From: Athalassotoga sp964433875
GTDB lineage: Bacteria; Thermotogota; Thermotogae; Mesoaciditogales; Mesoaciditogaceae
Direction: 5' to 3'
Length of the DNA: 64,000 bases
Assembly: GCA_964433875.1 (NCBI GenBank)
Contig: CAYSSO010000001.1
Coordinates: 62,001-126,000 of the forward strand
Made by a program: the position numbers and the translations under genes. Positions 26,067 to 33,813 of the stretch are shown here, piece by piece. The notes under the pieces were generated by a model. That model was not told where the DNA came from. It saw nothing but the letters and a program-made list of their open reading frames with translations, and searched no databases. Position 1 is the first letter of the stretch. The number at the start of each line of letters is the position of its first letter.

Positions 26067-26543
26067 TTAAAATGCCAGTCCCAGTCCAAATCTCCACTCT
26101 TTTATATTTGAAAAGGATGTTATGCTGGTTATATTGTAAATACCCTGTCCTTCTGCAAAGGCAGAAAGAGGACCAAAAAACATATCAATTCCCAGATGGT
26201 AGTAAAGTGGCGTAAGTGAAACAGGGCCAAATCCACTACCTGGAGAAAATGTTGTCATTATACCAAGACCGGCATATGGCCTTATTTCTCCGGTTGGCAG
26301 CGATACAAGAAGCGTTGGATAAAGATACCATGTCGATATATTTCCTATCTGGGAAAGATCCATCAAATTATTGACAGTGCCCTCCACCGTGAGTTCAAAT
26401 CCAATGGTGCCTATGGATTTAAAGGTCAATCCAACATCATATCCATTGGAAGGCAAACCAACGCTTCCATTTACAGAAGTAATTGCAAATGAGGAAATTG
26501 TCAAAATCATTATTAAAGTCAAAAACAGAATCGATATTTTCAT
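26067..26543 (-). CDS. Exported protein resembling a small outer-membrane beta-barrel
   Basis: 158 residues with a signal peptide ('ISILFLTLIMILTISSFA'). The rest alternates polar and non-polar residues in short Gly-bounded strands ('VGLTFKSIGTIGFELTVEG', 'LRFGL'-like end 'WRFGLGLAF') and ends in a terminal Phe, which is typical of eight-stranded outer-membrane barrels. The outer sheath (toga) of Thermotogota is a plausible location (inference). It overlaps neither neighbour and lies between two other exported-protein genes in the same direction, behind TAAAGGAGGAAG. Confidence 0.6.
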   Translation of the reverse strand: MKISILFLTLIMILTISSFAITSVNGSVGLPSNGYDVGLTFKSIGTIGFELTVEGTVNNLMDLSQIGNISTWYLYPTLLVSLPTGEIRPYAGLGIMTTFSPGSGFGPVSLTPLYYHLGIDMFFGPLSAFAEGQGIYNITSITSFSNIKEWRFGLGLAF

Positions 26544-26554
26544 ATCTTCCTCCT

Positions 26555-27532
26555 TTATTTCAAGAATGTAAGCAAAATTGCTCCCAAAGTGAAAGCCAAA
26601 ATAACCAGTGGGATTATAAATGATTGGTTATTTTGAACTACAAAACTGTAAACCTTTGACATTCCAGAAGCATCTGAAACATTCACTTCGAAAACTTTAG
26701 ATCCTGCGAATTCGTTAATCGTGAATTTTGCCTCTCCATCTTTGGCCGGTAAAGTCGATAAAAACGTCGTTTCATTCCCGCTTTTAACGTAAAGCGAAAT
26801 ATCTTTCAATGGAATAGCACATGTCGCTTTTACCGTTATCTCGTACTTTCCACTTAAAAAAATATCTTTTCCTATGAATGATACCACTTTCGGGCCATTA
26901 TTGTCGATACCTATGTAAGCATTTGAATCAAGAGACTGACCTGTTATAAGGTTTTCTCGCGCTGAGAAGAGATGAATTCCGTCCTTTAAATTTTTAGTGT
27001 CAAGATTAAATTCAAATACCTTCGGAGAATTATCAAAAGGAGAGATCTGCCATTCAAAGAGTCTATTGTTATCGACAAAGATGGAAAGATTTTCTCTTCC
27101 ATATTCCGGTTGCGAAACGACGTAAATGTACTCATTTCCTCTCATGTAGCCATTGTAAGACGGTGAAAAATAAAGATTCGTATCGCTTTTTTGCAAATTG
27201 TAAGAGATCACAAGAGCAGTTGCAACAGATGTGAGATATCCCGCCCGACTTTTGAAAGTAACGTATGCGTAAGGCATTGTAGACGGAAGAGTAAAAGTAA
27301 AGGTCCACTGCCTGTCTACCGTGTTCTTTACTTCGCCGTTGAAATACGCGCTAAGCGTTATAGGGCTACCGTCTTCTGAAAAACCGCCAACTTGAAATTG
27401 ACCGTCCCGACCGGCAACAATTACATCGGGAGATATCTCGAAGGCTGGTCCGCTCCCGAAGGAACGGACCACACCCGCCTGTGCCAGGCTTACGGCAAAA
27501 AGCAAGAAAAGCACAAAGAAAAACTTTGACAT
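26555..27532 (-). CDS. Exported protein with C-terminal membrane anchor, function unknown
   Basis: 325 residues: a signal peptide ('FFVLFLLFAVSLAQAG'), about 270 residues of beta-rich Ig-like sequence ('PDVIVAGRDGQFQVGGFSED', 'KVVSFIGKDIFLSGKYEITV'), and a single C-terminal hydrophobic helix ending in Lys ('IIPLVILAFTLGAILLTFLK'). The layout predicts a protein held in the membrane with its bulk outside. It follows the 1139-residue repeat protein by 4 bases and is clearly part of the same operon. No known family recognised. Confidence 0.68.
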   Translation of the reverse strand: MSKFFFVLFLLFAVSLAQAGVVRSFGSGPAFEISPDVIVAGRDGQFQVGGFSEDGSPITLSAYFNGEVKNTVDRQWTFTFTLPSTMPYAYVTFKSRAGYLTSVATALVISYNLQKSDTNLYFSPSYNGYMRGNEYIYVVSQPEYGRENLSIFVDNNRLFEWQISPFDNSPKVFEFNLDTKNLKDGIHLFSARENLITGQSLDSNAYIGIDNNGPKVVSFIGKDIFLSGKYEITVKATCAIPLKDISLYVKSGNETTFLSTLPAKDGEAKFTINEFAGSKVFEVNVSDASGMSKVYSFVVQNNQSFIIPLVILAFTLGAILLTFLK

Positions 27533-27536
27533 GATT

Positions 27537-30500
27537 TTAGAACTCCCATATCGAGCAATTATTCATGAGAGGATTACCATCGTTGTCTGTTATACCATTT
27601 ACAATTACGTTGTAAGGACCGTAAGGAACGCTAACATTGTTTATAACGATAGCATTTGAAGAAACGTTCGCTTTCCCAAGATCGAATACCGCTCCATTGA
27701 GATTTTCGATTTTTACATATGGCGTGCCTTGAATTTCTTTGTCAAAGGAGATCTTTAGCATACCATTTACGATTCTGACATTCGTTATCCTTGGACCAAC
27801 TGTATCAACGTAGATCGTGTTGGTAAGTGAATTGATATTTCCTGCCATATCGACTGCTTTCAATTCGACATTGACATCTTTCCCCTCTAAGCCGGCAAAG
27901 AACTTCCTGAGAGAGAGCGTATACGTTCCATTTTCATCGAAAATTCTGAAGTAAAGTGGATGATCGCCTAAAGTCATGCTAAGGATGGCATACCTTAAAT
28001 CCTTTCCATTCACGTTGAGCGTGAAAGTTGCATATGATGTCATATTCACATTGGAAGGTCCGTAAAATTCAAGTTCGGGAGATCTGGGATCAACGAAGAT
28101 CGCAACTTTTGCCTCAAATGTGGAGGTTTTATTATTTGCAAGGTTAACAGCCTTTACATTTAAAATGCCTATTCCGACAAATTTTAACTCGTTGGATACT
28201 TTTTCGTTGTTGATGTATACTTCGACATTCGAATTTCCGCCATCGGTAATGGCCTTCACCAAAATCGTTGGAGTAGCCTTTTCAAACCTGTAAAATTCTG
28301 AGTTATTCGAGATTGGATGGCCATTAAGGTAAACCTTTATGACGGGAGGCTGAGTATCGACAAAGTAATTCTTGGTAACCGATGTCGACTGATCCAGCCA
28401 GTTGACAGCCTTTACTGTAAGAGTCGCATTTCCGCTCTTCTCAAGATTTGCGCTTACAACAGTCGCATTCCATGTGCCATTTTCAAATTTGGCAGTTTTA
28501 CCATTCACGTAAACGTCCTTTACACCGGGACCGGACACATCCTCAACTTTAACCTTCACATTCAAAACCATTCTAGGACCTATAACGGACGGACTTGGAA
28601 TGACATCTGTTATTTTGGGACCGATCTTATCAAAGGCAAATCTGAATGTGGCCGAGACATTCGTGCCGAATTTATTTACAGGATTTCTTGAAAGCACCTC
28701 TACAGAGTAAGTGCCGTTTTTATCTACAGTTATTGTAGTTGAAGATGAAGTCATGTCAAAGGATTTCCCGTTCACAGTCACAAAACTCTCAGGAATGACC
28801 TTTGAATCCGTAGTTGCCGAGATCTCTATGTAGGATCTATCTTTGCCCCAGTAAACGCCGTCCTTAAAGAGTGTGGAAACTGGTGTTATCTTTACATGAG
28901 GAGGCTTTGCGTCGACGAAGAAATGCTGAACTTTCGCAGAGGACAGACCAAGCAGATCTGTCGCAGTAGCGATTATAGAGAATTTTTTACTTTCCTGCGT
29001 ATCTGGCGATATCAACGTAGCAACCCATGTTTTTGAATCGGTCGTGAAGGCCTTAATACCATTGACAAAGACATCCTTTATACCCGGGCCAAACTCATCG
29101 TTGATTCTGACCTTTACCGTAAAAGATGTTGAAGGTCCCGTTAAAGATGGGAAATCAATTCCCGTTATCTCGGGATTTTGGAGATCAAATTTAACTCGGT
29201 AGGTTGCGTTCACGCTCTTAGAAAAGCCATTAACGGTATTCGTTGATATTACCGTTATGGTGTAGGTACCGGCAGTGGTTAGCTCTATCGAGATGAAGTT
29301 CTTTCCATTGTAAACTTGAGGATCTTGATTGACTATGACCTTTGTAAATACAGGATTGCCAGAATCTGTCTTTACGTTTATATTCACCCTGAATATATTC
29401 CTGCTCCAGTATATTCCATTGTGATAAAGCGAAGCGACAGGGGTTATCGAAATGTATGGAGGATTTATATCCACGTAGTAACTGAAGGTGGCCGAAGACG
29501 ATTTACCAAAATAATCGTACGCCGTGATGGTAAAATTCTGATAGCCACTCACATCGGGACTCGGGCTCTTTATATCGGCAACCCACCTTCCACTTACTTC
29601 CTTGGCCTTAACGTTGTTGACAAAGACATTTTCGATTCCTACTCCATCGCCATCTGTAGCCACCACTGATACTGTCATCGTGCTGTCAGGTCCGATGTAC
29701 TTTGGATAATAAACTGATTTTATTTCTGGAGCCAGATTACGATACGCTACAGAGACATTCGTTGAAAAAGCAGTTGAAAGTTTATTCACGGGATCTATAA
29801 TTTTCAATGCTATCGTATAACTCCCGCTCGAAGGGAATTCAAAGGTTAAAATTCTGGCAGTGTAGCCGTTATATTGGCCGACTAAATTTTTTGAAGGTTC
29901 ATATCCATACACGGTAATTTCAGGTGTCAAATCACGACATGCCGTTGTAGCGACAAAGGTAAGGGATGGAATTGCATATTTTCCCCACAGAACGTTGTTT
30001 TTAATCAACGAGGCATCTTGGGTAATTAGCATATAAGAAGGACTCTTTCCATCGGAAAAAGCCTTAAAAGATGCGTATCCCTTGTTAGTGGCCGCATCGA
30101 TGGCTGTGGCTTCTATTTGAAATGGCCCTGTGAAATCCGGTGTCAGAATCGTGGCCTGCCACGTTGAATTTTTCAAAAATTCGGCCTGGATTCCATTTAC
30201 AATGATGTTAGATATCCCGCTTATAGTCGATACGGCCGTTACTTTTACAGGAATGTAAGTATTCGCCGGCAGGCACTTTTCTAAATCCACAAAATTCACA
30301 GTAGGAGTTCCAATATCTATAATGTACGCGGAAATGGATGAGAAGATCTCTCCGGCTATGTTGACGGCCTTAACCGAAAATATGTGCCATCCGTTTTTTA
30401 AATGCGTTATATCGATATCAAATGTTCTCGAAAGGTAAACGGTTGCGGCAGGACTCACATTTATTACAGAGGCCACATTCGTATCAACCATGAATTCGAT

Positions 30501-30956
30501 CTTTTCAAGGCCAAGGCCTCCGTAAACTTTTACCGGTACTCTTACAACTTTTGTATTCCCTATGTAAGAGTTGTTCGATGGTATGGGTTTTCCTATTTGT
30601 ATAACTGGATTTGCGTTGATCGAAACAGTTATGGTCGACTCTTTACTGAAAGTTTCACCACTCTGTGATCTGGCAACTATAGAGATCGGGAAATTTTGAA
30701 CTGCCTGCGTTATGGAAGGAGCGATGAAATCGAACGAGGCTGTGGAGCCCGTGGCCTTTAAAGTAAATCCATTAAAAGTAGCCGTTATGAAGGAAATAGG
30801 TTCTCCCGAAGTCGAATATGCGCTTACAAAAACTTTAAATGGGGCATTTGCGAGGACCTGCTGGGGATAAACCTGTACCTGCATCTGAATGATTTGGGCC
30901 ATTCCGGATAGGCCTATTATCATAAAAATCGCAAAAATGAATATAAACCTTTTCAC
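27537..30956 (-). CDS. Large exported Ig-repeat surface protein
   Basis: 1139 residues: a signal peptide ('FIFIFAIFMIIGLSGMAQ') and then a chain of Ig-like modules. At least three repeats of about 170-180 residues are visible; each has 'GPGIKDVFVNGIKA'-like and 'PPHVKITPVSTLFKDGVYW'-like segments plus 'NPVNKFG'/'NTVNGFS' turns. There is no C-terminal anchor; it ends '..NCSIWEF'. It is probably an adhesin-like or sheath-associated fibre. The GTG start has GGGGG seven bases ahead, and it leads a four-gene operon of exported proteins. A TATAAT lies about 50 bases upstream. Confidence 0.75.
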   Translation of the reverse strand: MKRFIFIFAIFMIIGLSGMAQIIQMQVQVYPQQVLANAPFKVFVSAYSTSGEPISFITATFNGFTLKATGSTASFDFIAPSITQAVQNFPISIVARSQSGETFSKESTITVSINANPVIQIGKPIPSNNSYIGNTKVVRVPVKVYGGLGLEKIEFMVDTNVASVINVSPAATVYLSRTFDIDITHLKNGWHIFSVKAVNIAGEIFSSISAYIIDIGTPTVNFVDLEKCLPANTYIPVKVTAVSTISGISNIIVNGIQAEFLKNSTWQATILTPDFTGPFQIEATAIDAATNKGYASFKAFSDGKSPSYMLITQDASLIKNNVLWGKYAIPSLTFVATTACRDLTPEITVYGYEPSKNLVGQYNGYTARILTFEFPSSGSYTIALKIIDPVNKLSTAFSTNVSVAYRNLAPEIKSVYYPKYIGPDSTMTVSVVATDGDGVGIENVFVNNVKAKEVSGRWVADIKSPSPDVSGYQNFTITAYDYFGKSSSATFSYYVDINPPYISITPVASLYHNGIYWSRNIFRVNINVKTDSGNPVFTKVIVNQDPQVYNGKNFISIELTTAGTYTITVISTNTVNGFSKSVNATYRVKFDLQNPEITGIDFPSLTGPSTSFTVKVRINDEFGPGIKDVFVNGIKAFTTDSKTWVATLISPDTQESKKFSIIATATDLLGLSSAKVQHFFVDAKPPHVKITPVSTLFKDGVYWGKDRSYIEISATTDSKVIPESFVTVNGKSFDMTSSSTTITVDKNGTYSVEVLSRNPVNKFGTNVSATFRFAFDKIGPKITDVIPSPSVIGPRMVLNVKVKVEDVSGPGVKDVYVNGKTAKFENGTWNATVVSANLEKSGNATLTVKAVNWLDQSTSVTKNYFVDTQPPVIKVYLNGHPISNNSEFYRFEKATPTILVKAITDGGNSNVEVYINNEKVSNELKFVGIGILNVKAVNLANNKTSTFEAKVAIFVDPRSPELEFYGPSNVNMTSYATFTLNVNGKDLRYAILSMTLGDHPLYFRIFDENGTYTLSLRKFFAGLEGKDVNVELKAVDMAGNINSLTNTIYVDTVGPRITNVRIVNGMLKISFDKEIQGTPYVKIENLNGAVFDLGKANVSSNAIVINNVSVPYGPYNVIVNGITDNDGNPLMNNCSIWEF

Positions 30957-31046
30957 AATCTTACCCCCTTCACAGTCATGTACAATTTATTATTATACAT
31001 CAAATTTTATTTTTAATGTTAAAAGTGTGCATGTGTAGGGAAACAA

Positions 31047-31132
31047 AGTGAGTAGTGAAGAGTGAGAAGTGAGCAGTTTTAATTTTCCATTTTCAATTGT
31101 CAATTTTCAATTCATGTGCCACAAGCCACATG
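31047..31132. repeat. Low-complexity element of GTGAG-type and TTTTCAATT-type units
   Basis: Degenerate tandem 'GTGAG/GTGAA' units (31047-31077) are followed by repeated 'TTTTCAATT' units (31077-31112) and a CATGTG...CACATG inverted repeat (31113-31132). This intergenic stretch (30957-31166) holds no gene I can see. Such simple-sequence blocks often recur as dispersed repeats in a genome; the window has only this copy. Confidence 0.5.
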
Positions 31133-31166
31133 CTAAGAGCCAATTATACGCACTCTATTTTCGGGC

Positions 31167-31195
31167 TTGATTTTTATCTTCAAATGTATTAGAAT
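31167..31195 (+). promoter_or_regulatory. Promoter of tRNA-Ala
   Basis: TTGATT (31167-31172) and TAGAAT (31190-31195) with 17-base spacing; transcription would start about 7 bases before the mature tRNA 5' end. Confidence 0.7.
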
Positions 31196-31209
31196 ATAAA
31201 TCGTTATGC

Positions 31210-31282
31210 GGGGTCGTGGCGCAGCTGGGAGCGCGCTTGCATGGCATGCAAGAGGTCGTGGGTTCAAATCCCATCGGCTCCA
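31210..31282 (+). tRNA. tRNA-Ala (anticodon GGC)
   Basis: A 73-base cloverleaf. Acceptor GGGGTCG pairs with CGGCTCC, with G-U pairs. The anticodon stem CTTGC/GCAAG encloses the loop ATGGCAT, giving anticodon GGC (reads GCC, and GCU less well). The T-loop is GGTTCAAATCC. The discriminator is A; the CCA end is not encoded. It is followed at once by a hairpin terminator. Confidence 0.96.
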
Positions 31283-31293
31283 CAGAAAAAAAT

Positions 31294-31315
31294 AAAAGGG
31301 CGAAATCGCCCTTTT
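31294..31315. terminator. Bidirectional terminator
   Basis: GGGCGA-AA-TCGCCC (31298-31311) flanked by A-run and T-run. It ends the tRNA transcript on the plus strand and the carboxylase operon on the minus strand, whose biotin-carrier stop codon overlaps it. Confidence 0.88.
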
Positions 31316-31722
31316 TATATTTGATAAAGCGTGACAAGCGGCTGGTCTATTTCAACTTGCTGGCCTTCCTTGACAAGGATTGATCTTATTTTGCAATTAA
31401 AGGGAGCAAGAATTTCATTTTCCATCTTCATGGCCTCAAGCGTTAAAATCGTCTGTCCGTCCTTTACAGTTTCTCCAACGTTAACTTTTATTTTCACGAT
31501 CGTGCCAGACATTGGAGCGCGCAATATTTCTTCGTTAGAAGAAGCCCTTTCTTCCGGTTCGCTATTAACCTCTTCGACCTTCTTGGTCTCATGATGGATT
31601 TCTTTTACATGGCTCTCTTCTGTACGCGGCTTTGGAATATAAGAATTTTCTTGTTGATTTTGAACCTCTTCAACCTCAACCTCATAACTTTTTCCGTTAA
31701 CCTTCACAATGTATTTTTTCAT
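31315..31722 (-). CDS. Biotin carboxyl carrier subunit of an acyl-CoA carboxylase/decarboxylase
   Basis: About 135 residues. The N-terminal beta segment ('KKYIVKVNGKSYEVEVEEV') leads into a Glu/Pro-rich linker (about 25-65), then a biotinyl domain with 'LEAMKMENEI'; the Lys of AMKM is biotinylated. This is the gamma subunit layout of methylmalonyl-CoA or oxaloacetate decarboxylases and related carboxylases. It is the last gene of the operon, 4 bases after the small subunit. ATG 31722 is chosen; a GTG lies one codon upstream. No sodium-pump beta subunit gene follows. Confidence 0.9.
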   Translation of the reverse strand: MKKYIVKVNGKSYEVEVEEVQNQQENSYIPKPRTEESHVKEIHHETKKVEEVNSEPEERASSNEEILRAPMSGTIVKIKVNVGETVKDGQTILTLEAMKMENEILAPFNCKIRSILVKEGQQVEIDQPLVTLYQI

Positions 31723-31726
31723 CACT

Positions 31727-31876
31727 TTACCCCTTTCTCACTCTCCAGAAAACGTAAGGCGCATGGGCAATCCATCTCGAACATGGAATTTCTCTAACGC
31801 TTACAATTCTTAGATTCGTTCGCCTTTCGTAAGACATTATCGCGGAAATTATGATGGCAACGATCTCTTCATCCAT
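31727..31876 (-). CDS. Small subunit of the acyl-CoA carboxylase/decarboxylase (OadG/MmdD-like C-terminal type)
   Basis: A 49-codon frame that fills the gap between the alpha-subunit and biotin-carrier genes. It starts 'MDEEIVAIIISAIMSYE', contains 'NLRIVSVREIP' and 'RWIAHAPYVFWRV', and ends 4 bases before the carrier start. 'EEIVAxI..AI' and 'W....' segments resemble the soluble C-terminal part of OadG/MmdD-type small subunits, which stabilise the complex; the usual N-terminal membrane helix is absent. The ribosome site AGGAG lies 6 bases before the ATG and overlaps the alpha-subunit stop. The family match is by eye and tentative; the gene itself is well supported by position. Confidence 0.68.
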   Translation of the reverse strand: MDEEIVAIIISAIMSYERRTNLRIVSVREIPCSRWIAHAPYVFWRVRKG

Positions 31877-31885
31877 GGCATTCTC

Positions 31886-32437
31886 CTACAATGGTATATT
31901 CCCGTGTTTTTTTGCCGGTTTTCCTTCAACCTTCGAAGAGAGGATCTCAAGCGCGCGTATAATCCTTTCTCTTGTCTCAGACGGAAGAATTACGGTGTCA
32001 ACGTATCCTCTCGATGCCGCAACGTACGGGTTAGAAAATGTTTCCGCGTATTCTTTTATCTTTTCCGATCTTGTCTTTTCTGGGTCGGGAGAATTCTTTA
32101 TCTCATTTCTGAAGATCACATTTGCGGCGCCATCTGCCCCCATGACTGCTATTTCGGCCATTACAAGATCCGATCCAAGATGCTGGCTTCCCATCGCTAT
32201 ATAAGCACCGCCATAATCTCTTCTGGTTATTACCGTTATTTTCGGAACGGAAGCCTCGCTGTAAGCAAAGAGCAATTTTGCTCCATGCCTTATTATTCCG
32301 CCGTATTCCTGAGAAGTTCCAGGCAGAAACCCCGGAGTATCTGCAAAAGTAAGAACGGGTATGTTAAATGCATCTAAAAACCTTATGAATCTTGCCGCCT
32401 TATCTGATGAATCTATATCAAGCACACCGGCAAGCAC
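31886..32437 (-). pseudogene. Acyl-CoA carboxylase/decarboxylase alpha subunit (MmdA/PccB type), C-terminal part after frameshift
   Basis: The frame continues the carboxyltransferase fold from the break: 'LAGVLDIDSSDKAARFIRFL' (residues expected right after 'NQP-x-V'), 'TPGFLPGTSQEYGGIIRHGA', 'VITRRDYGGAYIAMGS' and 'GADGAANVIFR'. These are hallmark C-terminal segments for biotin transfer and acyl-CoA binding in the MmdA/PccB family. The apparent start at 32437 is a Val codon inside the protein and has no ribosome site, so this is not an independent gene. It ends 'HGNIPL'-stop 10 bases before the small-subunit ATG. A normal alpha subunit is about 510-520 residues, as the two parts together would be. 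Confidence 0.8.
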
Positions 32438-33407
32438 TTGGCTGATTGGCTACTATTCCAACTACTCTTCCATTTATTCTCGCAAAACCGGTGATCATGG
32501 ATCTCGCAAATTTCTGGTGAACCTCAAGGAAGGTGCCCGGATCCACAATTCTGTTTATTATATCGATCATATCGTAAGGCTTATTTGAACTCTCCGGAAT
32601 GATAGAATCAATCGTTTGATCCACCGGCAGATCTACGGGAGGAGCAATGGGGGGAGTTTCCATGTTATTTGAAGGCAAATATGAAAGCATCTTTTTAACT
32701 ATCTCCATCGCATCTTTATCGTCTTTGGCTATAAAATGAGCAACGCCACTCTTTGAGTTGTGAATTTCTGCTCCACCTAAATTCTCCTGTGTCACATCCT
32801 CGCCGGTAACGGCTTTTATAACCTCCGGTCCGGTTATGAACATTTTCGAGGTTTTATCAACCATAATAACAAAATCTGTAATCGCCGGAGAATATACTGC
32901 ACCTCCAGCGCACGGACCTGCAATGACGGTAATCTGTGGAATCACACCGGAGGCAAGCGTATTTCTGTAAAATATCTCACCGTAGCCATAAAGCGCGTCT
33001 ACACCTTCTTGAATTCTTGCACCGCCAGAGTCATTTATACCGATAAGCGGTATCCCCATCTTAATGGCAAGATCCTGAATTTTGACTATCTTCTTTGCGT
33101 GCATTTCTCCAACAGATCCACCCTGAACGGTAAAATCTTGAGAAAAGATCGCAACTTCACGTCCGTTGACCTTACCTATTCCGGTAACAACGCCATCTGC
33201 TGGAAAGTACTTCTGATCGAGTCCAAAATATGTGGACCTGTGCCTTATATGATCATCTACTTCAAAAAAGGTCCCCTCATCTACCAGAAGATCTATTCTT
33301 TCTCTGGCAGTTAACTTTCCCTCCTCGTGCTGTTTTTTTATCCTTTCCGATCCTCCACCGGCCCTTATTATTTCACGCCTTTGAAGTAAATCTTTGTTTT
33401 TGTCCAA
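32418..33407 (-). pseudogene. Acyl-CoA carboxylase/decarboxylase alpha subunit (MmdA/PccB type), N-terminal part before frameshift
   Basis: Probable start is the TTG at 33407, one base after the epimerase stop, with AAAGGAGG upstream. Family segments are 'GKLTARERIDLLVD', 'GINDSGGARIQEGVDALYGYG', 'GPCAGGAVYSPAITDF' and 'TQENLGGAEIH'. The frame runs to 'GIVANQPSACRCA', where the expected sequence is 'NQP-x-VLAGVLDI'. Base 32438 is the odd one out: a two-base loss from the codon after Pro (or a one-base gain) puts the rest in another frame. The expected enzyme decarboxylates methylmalonyl-CoA or carboxylates propionyl-CoA. It could be a real break, a sequencing error or, less likely, recoding. 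Confidence 0.8.
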
Positions 33408-33408
33408 T

Positions 33409-33813
33409 TCAATCTTTCCTCCTTTCAACAAGTTCTATCATAACACCATTTGCATCTTTTGGATGCACGAAGGTTACAATCGTGTTGTCTGCACCGGCTG
33501 AAGGCTCGGATGTTATTCTATAACCCTGTGCTTTTAGACTTTGAACGGTTTCGTAAATGTCATCAACCTCGAAGGCTATGTGATTCAATCCCTCACCGCG
33601 TTTTTCTATGAACTTGGATATCGTGCCTTCAGGATCCTGATCCTCAAGCAATTCTATTCTTGTATCTCCTACCCTTATCATCATAACTTTCAGTTTCCTG
33701 TCCTCAAGGATCTCTTCCTTTCCCTCGAGAGAAAATGGACCTGTGTACAATTTAGAGGCTTGAGAAATTGATTTTACCGCTACACCAATATGATCAATTT
33801 TCTTCACCTTCAC
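33409..33813 (-). CDS. mce: Methylmalonyl-CoA epimerase
   Basis: 134 residues of the glyoxalase/VOC superfamily: 'KIDHIGVAVKSISQASKLY' with the metal His at residue 8, 'RIELLEDQDPEGTISKFIEKRGEGLNHIAFEVDD' pattern (a metal His in 'GLNHIAF', kept short here), and 'HPKDANGVMIELVE' with the terminal Glu ligand. It interconverts R- and S-methylmalonyl-CoA, linking mutase products to the carboxylase/decarboxylase encoded next. It overlaps the radical SAM gene stop by four bases. Mutase genes are not in the window. Confidence 0.93.
   Translation of the reverse strand: MKVKKIDHIGVAVKSISQASKLYTGPFSLEGKEEILEDRKLKVMMIRVGDTRIELLEDQDPEGTISKFIEKRGEGLNHIAFEVDDIYETVQSLKAQGYRITSEPSAGADNTIVTFVHPKDANGVMIELVERRKD

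Noticed and set aside
31155..31337. Minus-strand frame of 60 codons with 'MGFEPTTSCMPCKRAPSCATT'-like content
   Set aside because: It is the antisense of the tRNA-Ala gene and its terminator; this translation is a well-known false protein made by tRNA genes.
32418..32440. Programmed frameshift in the carboxylase alpha subunit
   Set aside because: No slippery heptamer, internal Shine-Dalgarno or downstream structure is evident, and the conserved residue between Pro and Val would be missing after a +1 shift; an indel or sequence error fits better.
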